Assembly: GCA_037013685.1 (NCBI GenBank)
Contig: CM072888.1
Location: 10,955,034 to 11,019,033 of the forward strand
Direction of reading: 5' to 3'
Length of the DNA stretch: 64,000 nt
DNA from: Acridotheres tristis
Taxonomy: Eukaryota; Chordata; Aves; Passeriformes; Sturnidae
The notes under the pieces were generated by a model. The model searched no databases and was not told the DNA's origin. It worked only from the letters and a program-made list of their open reading frames with translations. The first letter of the stretch is position 1, and each line of letters starts with the position of its first letter. Positions 43,026 through 53,885 of this stretch are shown here, piece after piece. A program made the translations under genes and the position numbers.

Positions 43026-43059
43026 CTTGGGATACAAAGAAAATAGTGAGACTTCATCT
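43026..43059 (-). CDS. INPP4B: Probable INPP4B 34-nt exon (DEVSLFSLYPK)
   Basis: Seen: 34 nt, strong acceptor (CACTTCCTTTACTTCAG), strong donor CCCAAG|GTAAGG, phase 2 in and phase 0 out. The frame reads (x)DEVSLFSLYPK and joins the 85-nt exon as LFSLYPK-SSDASEVVILEHC with no stop. Known: in PH domains a strand of the type L.LY precedes an acidic or Ser-rich turn and then a strand of the type V(I/L)L..C.V, which is what the junction makes. One other frame starts AGA TGA and is closed. Inferred: a genuine small coding exon, roughly 24 kb upstream of its partner. A 34-nt exon can be open by chance, so the support is the combination of splice strength, phase and PH-like sense. Confidence 0.65.
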
Positions 43060-44300
43060 CTGAAGTAAAGGAAGTGACAGACCTTAGAGAAATTTATTTA
43101 ATTCATAGACATAAGTGAGTTAATATAGAATCTAAGTGGGAACACTACTCCAAATACAAGGGACAGAGAAAAAAAAAACATTAAGCAGAAATTACAGAGA
43201 TAAAATGTGTGGACCAGAAATAAAATGAAATCCAGCTTGAATACAAGTAGGAAAACACCTGTGAGAATAGAGCATAAAATATAAAAATACCTGGTGAGAA
43301 CTATTGCTTAAAGATTATGAATTGTGGCAAGAATTCAACTACAAGTATTAAATGAGCTGCCCTATTATGGAAGCTGAATGATTTGTGATAGGTAAGCAGG
43401 ACATTTATCACTCTTCAGGGCTGTAACAGTAGTGAAACTTTCCTTTCAGGCCCCTTAAAGCAGCTCTCTGCCCTAGAGAAATAATTTTCAACCATTCATG
43501 TAGTGTTCCATTTTATTCCTTTTACTGCTTTCCTACTATTAAACAGGATCTTTTCACTTTGGTCTCCCTCTTCTCTTGACCCAAAATATGCTGTTCTTTC
43601 CCTTCTCTTAAAAGATCATCAGCCCATCAGAGCTGAGATGGGAACTGCTTCAAAAATCATCAAGACACTCAATAAGACAAAACCAACAAAGGAGAAGTAA
43701 ATAGAATATCCATGAATGAACTACAGATAATTATCCAGTGACTCACAGGCTGACAATGAGACAAAAAAAAAAAAAGCCAAATTCAAACAATTTGAAAGAA
43801 AAGTGAGAATCCTGCTCAAGTGTTTCAACTTTATGACCATATAGATTCCTTAGGGAAAAAAAAAAGTCTTATAATTATAGTCAAGTTCTATGCATTGAAA
43901 TACTATAGAAATTACCTGAAAACTACAACTAAGATACCCTAAGGTATACTTAAACTTATTTTTCATCCTTTTTCATACAGCCTTTTAAATTACATTAAGA
44001 ATATAATTGCCCCTTAGATGATGGATTTTAGGATGCTCTTTAAAGATCTTTCCACACTTAAAAAAACCTATAAGTCTGAAAGGTACTCCAAACGCAGTGA
44101 CATTGGACTATAAAGTGAACTAAAATCTCTACTTTAATCATAATATCATTAAGCATTTCTTGCCCACACCAAGCAAATTTCTTTTCCTTTTCCAAATGCA
44201 TAATTGGAAAATCAGCCCTAAGTTCTGGGTGAGCAGCACCATCCCCCTCCAGAACTGGAAAATAATCATACCCTTTGGAATATTCAGCATGGAACTTGGG

Positions 44301-44321
44301 AAAAAAAAAAAAAAAAAAAAA
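44301..44321 (+). repeat. A homopolymer, 21 bases
   Basis: An uninterrupted run of 21 A. No retroposed cDNA or target-site duplication was recognised next to it. Confidence 0.95.
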
Positions 44322-44609
44322 TCAATGGAAGGTAAATTACTTGTGCTAAAACATTCTTGGCACATATATAGAAGAATCCAAACGTTAACAAGAAATTAAA
44401 ATGGAAAGAATGTATTTTACTACAAGACTCGAGTTTTTCAATTCTCTTTTAAAAAAGATTTCTGCATTCAAAGTACTAATTGATGAGGAGGATTGTTCCA
44501 GCAGCTGGTGCAGTTCACGGTACAGTTACAAAAACTTCAAATTCCTGGTGCCGTGCCACTGCTGTCACATTGTAATCCAAGAACCAGTTGTGCAGTAATT
44601 ATCACTTAC

Positions 44610-44654
44610 AAGGCCATAAAACCTTTAAAAACTACAAATGCTAAAGAGGTGTGA
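44610..44654 (-). CDS. INPP4B: Possible INPP4B 45-nt cassette exon (FVVFKG)
   Basis: Seen: 45 nt between acceptor TTATTTGTTTATCTGCAG and donor GCCTT|GTAAGTGATAA, phase 2 on both sides, so it fits between the 29-nt and 34-nt exons without changing the frame. With its split codons it reads S-HTSLAFVVFKGFMA-L and would give FKGFMAL-DEVSLFSLYPK. Known: the second strand of PH domains commonly reads (Y/W)FVVL.G before L.LY, so this cassette would supply an otherwise missing strand. Against it: the last two exon bases (TT) are poor for a donor, and the direct junction of the neighbours also works. Treat as a candidate only. Confidence 0.3.
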
Positions 44655-47600
44655 CTGCAGATAAACAAATAATCTAGAAATCTTCACATTTTTAAGACGG
44701 CATTCTCTTGCCCCAGCCCCATTTTTTTTATTTTATGTAACTGAAATGAAGCCCATTAAAAAGCTTCATGGCTACTTTGAGAAACAAACTAAGGAAGAAA
44801 GTTCAGAACAGTAATTTCAAATCATCTTCCCAGGTGTCTCTAACTCTGAGAAATCTGCCTTCCTGCTTTTTTTGTTTAAATGAATCAACTGCACTCCCAT
44901 ACAGCTCTGGCACAGTTAAAAACAGGAAACCAAACTTTTCATAATTTATATGAAAGTAGCATTTAGAGAGAAAAAAAGAAGCAAAATCAAAAGAAGAAAA
45001 TCAGTTTCAACATTTCCATAATGACTTGTTCCAAAACATGGGCTTAGACCATATTTGTTTGAGAATATAAATTATTTCTCTTGTACATTAAAAACTGTAT
45101 TTATAGAGTTACACTGCTTATAAACCCAATGAGAAATAAACCCCATGACGATTTGAGAAACCATGTCTACTACACTGAATTCTGCACTGACACTGAGTTT
45201 TGAAAATGCTTCAAAAATTAAAAACAAAAAAAGAAAGCCAACCAATCAAAAACACCCATAGAACAAGAAGAACCAAAACAAAGGTACATTAAGAAGTAAA
45301 ATATCTTAGGGTATAGTGAGAAATATAATGGCTTATATTCCAGGTTTTTCAGCTGCCAGCTTCACCTCTGTGGGTCAAATGTGTCCCTTGGAATTCATCA
45401 GGGACTCAGGACTTACACTAAGAACAAATTCCATTTCACAGGTCAGATTTTAGATGAAGCCACAACCTGCACATTCAGTAGAACCACTGATACAACATGG
45501 ATTCATATTTTACTGTAAAAATTCTTGTAGGATGGAGACAGAAACAAAAGATGATCTTGTAATACCCTTAGCTACTCCACACTTTACGATAGCTAAAACA
45601 ATTTTCTTCCTTCGTAAAGGCATTAGAGAGCCCCTTTTTACCAAAGGCTTCTACTACGTTGTATAAAAGTCTCTAAGGGTTGAAACAAATCCAGTAGTTT
45701 TCCTTTTCCACCCTACCAAAAATCAATCCTCCACTTCAGCAAGCTGCCTGTAACATTATTATTACAGGGTTACTCTTGTCCTGTCCAGCAAGATGCCAGC
45801 AGTGTTCGCATCTTTCCAGCTGTGCAAGCTAATTTGAACCAAAAAAAACCTTGATAAGGTCAGAATCAAATGAAGTCCATCTTGTTGTCCTCATACCCCC
45901 TCACTGTCTTTTCCTGGATGGGGTTGAGATGTCCAGCTTTACCCATGAAGATAACATCATGATCCAATTAGATTAATACACAGAACCCTTAAATAAAAAA
46001 AAGAAAAACAACTTTATTTTAATCATGTAATTCAATAAAATAGTATTCATCTCTAAGACGAAAACAGGAAGAGTTTTGCTAAGCATAAAAACAGCATTTC
46101 TTAAGCATCAAAAACAGGTTAAAAGAAGACACAAAACAGTTTAAAAATAAAATTGAATTGAAACTTGGGCTAACAAGATCTCTGTCACTGTGTGAGTTGA
46201 GTCTCTCTAAAAGAAAAATTTTTAAAAACAGTTCTTATGCAGACTGTCTCTCTGTTCTTTAGGCAGCCCTGGATTTTAAATTATATTTATGGACAGGAAG
46301 CAAGCAGTAATTACTCTAGGGTTTGAATAGTGGTTTTGACAATATTTTCATAATTTAGACTCCCTTTGGCTATGACTTCAATCTAAATAGAACACTTCAG
46401 AAATGTGACAATAGAGTGCGGTACTAAGCACCACCATAATAAAAATTAAATAATATTTATTTCATAATAAATGAACTTGCTTCAGAGGAGGCTTTTTTCC
46501 TGTGCTGTTAGAGTTCTTTCTCAGGTTTGGGATTTTTTAAAGAAATTTTAAGAAGTCATTGCCATAAGGTTTCAAGACCACATTTCCACACAGTTTTTCA
46601 TTAGCAGTGATATAGTGGAAGTCTTAAATAAATGTGGAACCCCCAAGCCTCTAAAAAATAGTAGCCAAATCCAAATATCTATCTTACTGGCTTGCCTTAA
46701 TAAAAAGTTTCCATTCCAAGATCTAAGCTTCAACATGAATGAGAGAATTTGAGCAATGCTATCTCTGCATGCAGTTTCCAGTCTCCATTGCTCCATTCTC
46801 CTGTGTCCAGTTCTGAATGGCACTTCAGGGCCCACTTCTAATTCCCACAGCCAAAAGAGAGCAGCAAGCAAGTATAAAATACAATTCCTTGCAGTACTTC
46901 CATGGCATCTGGGTAAACAGCATTTGAAGTTGGCAATCTACTCCCACTGTTTTGCATAGAATACCCTACCATTCCATCAATGTACATTCAGCTAATACAG
47001 TTCTGATCCAATGGTTTTGTCTTTCTGAATAACTTCTCTTTATTGTCAAGAACCTCTCTCACTCCTTCACATATATAACAAGAACAGTTTAACTTGATTA
47101 CTAAACAGCTGGCCAACACTTCCACAGGCAAGCAACAACCACTTTAATCACCTCATCACAGGAATTTTTAATTCACATAATTGCAAGTTCTATGGCCATT
47201 TTACCTTAATTAATTAAGTCAGGGTAAAAAACCAACTCCATAAGCCATCCAAGACAAGTCACCAGCAAAACTGAAAACTCCTGTAAGTTAAACATTTCAA
47301 TTCTAATACCTAAGCAAATAAATACTACAAAAAACGCATTCTCTTTTCATTTAGAGATTTTAACATTGATGCATATCAAGGAACATACTCATTCAGTGTG
47401 GGATGTTGCCAACAAAGCAGAGGAATCTGCAATCAAAACAGAATGAATCTAGAGCATCAGGAAAACAACTTGGCAAAGCATGCAATGGTACTGTCCCTAT
47501 TGCATTTCCAAGGCCAGCGTGCCACTTAGTGACACTCGGCAGCATCACTCAGCTCCTGCCTCCGTGAGAGCAGACAAGCAGAGCACTGGAGTCACTGCCA

Positions 47601-47755
47601 GAGGAACAGGTTATTGACCAGGATCGGCTCTTTCCCATCAGCGAGGTCCTCGTGAACCATTTCACTGTGAACTTCATGTCTCACAGAGAGGGAAAGCACA
47701 TTTATCTCACCTCCTCTGCCACTGCTTCTAATGATTTAATCTCACACTTGATTAC

Positions 47756-47784
47756 CTCATGTGAAGTCTGACCTTAAGAACTGC
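47756..47784 (-). CDS. INPP4B: Probable INPP4B 29-nt exon (AVLKVRLHM)
   Basis: Seen: 29 nt with an excellent acceptor (CTTCTTCCACTGTCCTCTGT then CACCAG) and donor CATGAG|GTAATC. Phase 0 in and phase 2 out; the frame reads AVLKVRLHM plus AG. Joined to the 34-nt exon the split codon becomes Arg (RLHM-R-DEVSLF), and the frame continues through every later exon. The conceptual product resembles a first or second beta strand of a PH domain. An in-frame ATG lies near its 3' end but has a poor context (C at -3). Such a short exon is unusual; its recognition would depend on the very strong 3' splice site. Alternative: a cryptic pseudo-exon. Confidence 0.62.
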
Positions 47785-49981
47785 CTGGTGACAGAGGACA
47801 GTGGAAGAAGATCTCATCTCAACCAATGGCCACAATTGCTCCCCGAGATTCTGCTTCTCATTAGCTCACCATCTCTGAAAAGTCAAATAAAATTACTGAA
47901 CTAGTTGTGCCTGCACAGCCGGCAGGGCAAGGATTCAAGAACATGTCTGGTGTGTCCCATAATTTAAATTTTGCCAATTTATTGCACAAGTCAAGCTTTT
48001 TCTGCCCCCACCACATTCAGTTATGGAGCTTCCTCCACGTGTATACTTCAGCCTCTTTGTGAATCCCAACAGGCTGAAACTTGGGGATTTGCTCAAAATG
48101 GAGCAGACAGAGGTAACAGTTAACTTTGCCAGAAAAAAAACCAACTTATTCAGAGTTTTTAACACTCTCCTGTCTGAAGGTCTCCTGTCAGACTTCAAAG
48201 CAAGAATACCAAGAGAACAAAAAGACCTGAAATAGTAGATTTACTGCAGCTAAAACCCTGAAAAACCACCAGTAATACCCTTATAACCATTTGTAGTAAA
48301 AGAAAAAAGGCAGCTACAAGAAATTTGGCATTACTCCACAATTAAATAATTTAAATGTCTTGCTTCACTTAGAGTATTATACTCCTACTGTGCTTAATGA
48401 ATGAAATTTCACAACAGCAGTGACTGCCTGTCTGTCTTTTAAAGCTCTCAGACAGCTGAAATCTTCTTTCTAGTCGTCTATTTTGTAGCTTTGATCTGGG
48501 GAGCAACACAATCATAACATAAGTGTAGCTCTATAGACTCCAAAAACGTTCTTTAATAACAGTCTCAGTCATCTGTATGTGTTTCTTAAGCGCTTTGGGG
48601 ATTTTTAAAATAGATTTTTTAATAAGCAAAATTGACATTATCAAGCCCTTTATGTTTTGCTCTCTTCTGTACAGCAATTCTAATTTTCACTTCTGTTATT
48701 TCATTTCATAATTTTCAAGTGGTGCAGAAAGCTGAAATAGCAAGCATCAGTGTCTGGCATCAGGGACAGGCAGTCACATCCAGATTGCTAAAACCAATAT
48801 AGCAGATACATTAGGCAACCATGCACTTATTTAGCCAACAGCTTGAAAACAGAGATGAAGTTTCAGTAAGCAATCTCACTTGAAAACTATTTTGTGCTTT
48901 TGAACTCTCCACTAACAGAGGTAGAAAGAAAAACAAAACATTTCTTTAAAATGGAAGTACATACATAAACTAGCAGTGAGAAATTCATCACTTCTGAAAG
49001 AAATATCTCTGTAATTTACAACACTGCACAAGACAGATGTGAATGCTACTCTGATCCAGGTAAAAAAAAAAATTAAACAGAATAAGAGCTACAGAATCAT
49101 TTATGTTGGAAAAGACCTTTAAGAACATTCAGTCCAAACATTAACCCAGTGCTGCCAAGCCCACTGCTAGACCATGTCCCTGAGTGCCACATCTACACAT
49201 CCTTTAAACCCCTCCAGGGATGGTGACTCAACCACTCTTGGTGAATAAGTTTTTCCTAATAGCTCATCTAAACCACCCCAGCACAACTTGAGACTCTCTC
49301 CTCTTGTCCTCACCCTTCTCGTCAGGGAGAAGAGACTGACACCCTCCTTTCACATAGTTTTGGAGACCTTGTTACTCACTCTAATGGCTCCCCATTTTGA
49401 AAGACCACCAACGACAAGACAGAACATACTATTTTGGAACTGCACACAGCAAAAAATTATTTCCACATTCACAGAAGTTATAAAAAATGAACCAAAGATC
49501 ATTTGTTTCACTTGGATTCCCCCTGAGGCTCAGCGCTGCTGCATGCAACAAAACTACTTTTTAAATTTCCTTTCCATACAGAGGAAAAAACAAAAGGTAT
49601 ACTAGCCTGAAGAAGGTTTTCTTCTAGCCATGGCCACCCTTCCCTATCCTAGAGACAGATTTTTCTCATGAGGTACCAATTCTTCCAGTGCTGAAAAAGA
49701 ATATTACCCTTTTCTTCAAATAGTTTCTTTCAAAAAGTTGAAACAGCCTGAATTTTGAGTTAATTGTTCTGGTTAAATAAATTGATCAAGGTTACCATTT
49801 GCTAGTTCCAAGACCAACCTTATCCTAAAGGAAGATAGCTAATAAAAAAGTACCATAAGAATTTGGTCATGATTTTGTAAGGAAACATTATAAATGCACT
49901 AAAAAGAGCCTGCAGAGCTTACACTTTTATTACAATTATTTGCACTATCTTAAAACAAAGGAGAAAAACCTATATTCCTAC
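47785..49981 (-). other. INPP4B: Intron between the 31-nt and 29-nt exons
   Basis: About 2.2 kb containing a CR1 3' fragment at 49091-49375. Positions 47935-48235 hold two overlapping opposed ORFs of 70 and 87 codons without recognisable domains; I see nothing else. Confidence 0.45.
49091..49375 (-). mobile_element. CR1 LINE, truncated 3' end
   Basis: Seen antisense on the plus strand: CAGAATCATTTATGTTGGAA, AAGACCTTTAAGAACATTCA, GTCCCTGAGTGCCACATCTA followed by CACATCCTTTAAACCCC, CCAGGGATGGTGACTCAACC, and AGGGAGAAGAGACTGACACC. This is the usual avian CR1 3' order, with the element's 3' end at 49091. Similarity decays after about 49375. Confidence 0.92.
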
Positions 49982-50012
49982 CTTGCCTGAACTTGGAAAA
50001 GAGTTCATACCA
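49982..50012 (-). CDS. INPP4B: Candidate INPP4B start exon (31 nt, MNSFPSSGK)
   Basis: Seen: 31 nt between a strong acceptor (TTTTTAATCTTACCTGTCCA then TCAG) and donor GGCAAG|GTAGGA. The frame that fits the 29-nt exon (phase 0 out) contains an ATG at 50008-50006 and reads MNSFPSSGK, joining as SSGK-AVLKVRLHM. The ATG has G at -3. If the exon is preceded by the non-coding exon at 55549-55603, the same frame has a TAG upstream, so this would be the first in-frame ATG. Another frame (WYELFSKFRQ) is open but runs into TAA at once in the next exon. Inferred start of a PH-containing long isoform; the exon could equally be cryptic. Confidence 0.42.
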
Positions 50013-51238
50013 CTGATGGACAGGTAAGATTAAAAAGCTATATTTTTCTGTTAGAATACAGTTTCCATTCTACTCCATTATTTACTCTCTCACTTTAGCA
50101 GAGGCTTAATTAGAATAATAGAAGAAAGGGATATTTAGGTGTTTTTAGGGACCTAAAATTGTCAAGCACATAATAGTAAAAGTATTCTTAATTATAGCAT
50201 ATATTGCTTATTAAGCCTACCGCACATTTTCATTACATTTAGAAGTATTAGTCTTATTTATCTGCACAAGGAAGACAAGGGGCACAGCTCAGCTGGGCCA
50301 CAGGGGCAGGCTGGAGGAAGGAAGGAAGGACTGCAATTACACTGGGGCATATATTGGAGCAGAAGTCTTTTCACCGCACCAGGTTTTGCTGGTTTATTAT
50401 TAAAACTGAAAGAAATGGCCCTGGGATGAGCAATTCATTCCTGTGTGCCAGGCTATTATTTGATCTGTATATGTAGATTTCCAGAGGTGATTTCCCAGCT
50501 ATTGTCAAGGCCATTAGAAACCATCTTTCTTCACTACAGTGTAGGTCTACAGCATAGCAATATTATTAAGACAGCCAAATCACGTGGAGAGTTGATTCCT
50601 AAAGACAACTATATTATTTCTATTATCTCTTTACAAAGAAAAATTATCTTTTTCTATCCTAACTAAATCTCTAACTACTCAGACTGCTCTCTATTTCTTT
50701 TTTAAATTTATCCATCCATTCTTCCCATGCAAAGCCCACGGACATAATTAGTGAACATCCTTTTAAAGTATCCTGGAGCAAACAAGTCTGCTTGCATATT
50801 GAGAGCGTGAGTGCAACAACTCAAAGTAAACCATCCCACTTGTAATTTTAAATGTTGAGAGAATAATTCCCCCAAGAATAGATTGGGATACCTAATCTGT
50901 GGCTGGGCAATTGCTGCCACTTCAATCTGATAATTTTTAGAATCTCATTTTAATTCTACAAGAGATTTGTTCCAGGAGAAACGGGAGGAAAAAAACTCAA
51001 AAAACCCAACAAAAAATTCCACACCTTTGAAGGTAAAATACACCAGGCTTCAAAAACAGCATAGCTACTATAACATTTGTGGCTAATATTTTTTTTTACT
51101 TTGCAGTCCAGTAAACAGTACAGAAGATAGACACACATTGGCAGAATCTGAAAGCAGGAAACCATGTCTCAATCCTTCCCACAGCCTTCACAAACAGCAT
51201 GATTATTCACTCAGCACATATTCTTCTCTCCTGTTCAC

Positions 51239-51287
51239 CCACTCCAGCATCACCTTCTTGATCTGAGCTACTCGACTCCATGGAAAG
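51239..51287 (-). other. Exon-like segment of uncertain status
   Basis: Seen: on the minus strand a frame open across about 51 codons (end near 51190) contains FPWSRVAQIKKVMLEW followed by VNRREEYVLSE and a stop. A segment from acceptor CTGTTCAG to donor GAGTGG|GTGAAC would be 49 nt, phase 2 in and phase 0 out, and could join the 29-nt exon as EW-AVLKV, a PH-like junction. The donor is mediocre, the segment is not phase-compatible with the better-supported 31-nt exon, and nothing else supports it. I list it because codon usage and CpG content look less random than the surrounding intron. Confidence 0.13.
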
Positions 51288-53249
51288 CTGAACAGAGCTA
51301 CACGAAGCAGAGGTTGGTGGGAGACATCCCCACACAAAGCCCTACCCTTGACACAAATCACTCCTTTGATCCCCGGCGTCTATCAGCTCATTTACAGCAA
51401 GAAGAAGAGGCTGATACAAAGGAAGGTTCAGACAAGTGAACTGCTTTATATCCTGAAGGATTTTCCTTAGTGCAAGGGAAATACCACCTGCTGATGTACA
51501 GCTAAAACTCCAGTGTCCTCTATCAGAAGGCAAAGCACAACAAGCACTGCACATTATTTCAAGAAATGAACAAGCCTACACCTTTGGTATTCGACATGAC
51601 CCAAGGCATTTAGATATTTTGCAAAGGCAAATACTTCAGATAGTTTGCATGGCAAAATGTTCATGTTAAACATGTTATTCATGGTAAATATAGCAGCTCT
51701 AATTTCAGTTAATTGCCAGTTCTTAGGAAGAAGAGGCAGTATAACTATTCATGTTAAAGAAATTAACTTTGCCAGTAAATAATGCTTTAAGGAATACGGC
51801 AATCTGAAAAAGCTTTAAAAACATTTTACAGAGGGTTAAAAAAATGAATATCCCAAATCTGCTCTTAGTCAGTTTACAAAGGAAAGGTCTTCCAGAAAAT
51901 TGACTCTAAGCAGCATTTTCCATCAGCATTTTAAATGTTACAGTACAACACAGAATCCCTTACTCCATGCTGCCCTGAGAACGACAGTGACTGTAGTTTA
52001 CCTGCACCCCGTGGAGTTTTGAGGGACACACAAACAAAATGTGAAAAATTCATATTGGAGTATAGAAGCACTTTTAACTTGTAGCACATGCCAACAGCCT
52101 TGACCTTAAATAGATTATTTTGAACAATTTATGAACTTGGAGTAAAGAAAAAAAAAGTCAATTGAGCTTTTTTTAGAATATATTTTGAAAAACAGTCAAG
52201 ACTGGCAGCATAGGGTGAGCCATGTGCTGGACTAATGCACTTTTCTGGACCCCAGAAATGGGGAACTGTGGCATTTCCTCACATGCTAAAGAGAAGAACA
52301 TAAACAACTTACTGCTATATAATATGCACCATATATTGTTTTCCTGTAGCAGTAATTCTGGCAGTTTGAACATGCAGTTTGCCATGCTTTTCTCAACTAT
52401 TTATCACTGCTTCCCTCACCTTCTGTCCTCCCAGGTACACACGGCTATGCTTGCACATGTACACACATAAATTCAAATATCTGACTGAAAAGGCAACACA
52501 CTGAGATGCCACATTTATTTTTCCAGGCAACCATTTAGCACATAAAGGGAAAGCAGCGTGCTGCATGCTTACAAAACCTCACGGACTAGCTGATCTAGGG
52601 CAAATCATCTCAAATCACTTAGAGCAAAGATAACGATTCTCTCTCTAATGCAATCAGCATGATGCTTAGAGCACAGATTTGCTGGGGTGCTTGCCAGCAG
52701 AACAAACCTCATCCACTGAAGTAAATATCCAAATCAGTATTTCAATTTAAAACAAAGATTTCTCCAAAGAAAACGACTGAGTTCAGAGAAGAATTTCCAA
52801 ATCACTTTGTTTGGATTTTTAGAATATTTAACGCCAATTTTTCCACTTCTAAAATCCAGTTACCTTGAAGATTAAACTTATACTCATTTATTTCTATTAA
52901 GAAGTAGGAGATGAAGGCATAAAGCATCTAAGCATCTAAAAAATAAAATATCTACAGATTTTGATCCTGCTTTTTTGCTGATGAAGCAATGCTTTGTACA
53001 ATGGAATAGATAGGAACAATGTTACAGTGTAAAGACCAGGGGATCTAGAACAGGTCATTGGGGCCACAAATTAGAAGGTACAACACCACAGAACAGACTG
53101 TGAGAAATTGTAAGGTTAGTTGGACTTGCTCATAATATTAAGGATACTACAAATGAATATAAATGATACCCAGTCCCACCTCTGTCCTGTGTAAAACACT
53201 TTTATACCAAATGTTGAGACTATCAGCTCAAACACCGTTCAAAGGAAAC

Positions 53250-53885
53250 AAATTAACCTCATCCATCCCTGGGGAGCCTGTTCCAGTGTCCAACCACCCC
53301 CAAATGAAGAATCTCTTCCTGATATCCACCCTAAACTTCTCCTGACACAACTGCAAGCCATTCTCTCTGGTTCTGCCACTGGTCACCAGTGAGAAGATGG
53401 CAGTGCCTGTCCCTCCCCTTCCCCTCCTGATGAAGGGATAACCACCCTGAGGTCTCCCCTCAGTCTCCTCCGGGCTGAACAGACCGAGTGTCCTCAGCCA
53501 CTCCTCACACGGTTTTCTCTCAAGGCCCTTCACCGTCCTCGTGCCCTCCTTTGGACACTCTCTAATGCCTTCATGTCTATTTTATATTGGGGCACCCCAG
53601 ACTGCCCCAGCCCTGGAGGTGAGGCTGCCCCAGCTCAGAGCAGAGGGGACAGTCCCTCCCTTGCCCAGCTGGCCGTGCTGTCCCTGGTGCCCCCCAGGAC
53701 AGGGTTGCCCTCCTGGCTGCCAGGGCACTGCTGGCTCACATTCACCTTTCCCTGGAGCAGGACCCCCAGGTCCCTTTGCACAGCGCTGCTCTCCAGCCTC
53801 TCATTCCCCTCTCCATCCATCCAGGGTTGTCCCATCCTAGGTGCAGAATCTGGCTCTCCACTTGCTAAACTTTGTGCAGAGAATA
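53250..53885 (-). mobile_element. CR1 LINE fragment, GC-rich, missing its terminal 3' end
   Basis: Seen antisense on the plus strand: CCCTGGGGAGCCTGTTCCAG, TGAGGTCTCCCCTCAGTCTC, CTCCGGGCTGAACAGACCG, CACCGTCCTCGTGCCCTCCT, GCTGCCAGGGCACTGCTGGC, and CCCCCAGGTCCCTTTGCACA. These match the CR1 3' region further from the tail than the other copies. The first part of the antisense (the GGTTGGAAGGGACC region at the element's very 3' end) is absent, so both ends are incomplete. GC content and low decay suggest a younger copy. It produces the longest ORFs of the window, which are not genes. Confidence 0.92.

Larger units (their letters stand above)
43060..47755 (-). other. INPP4B: Intron between the 29-nt and 34-nt exons
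   Basis: About 4.7 kb. It holds the candidate cassette exon at 44610-44654 and a 21-base A run at 44301-44321. At 47510-47750 the sequence is more GC-rich with several CpGs and has the look of conserved non-coding DNA, but this cannot be tested here. Confidence 0.5.
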
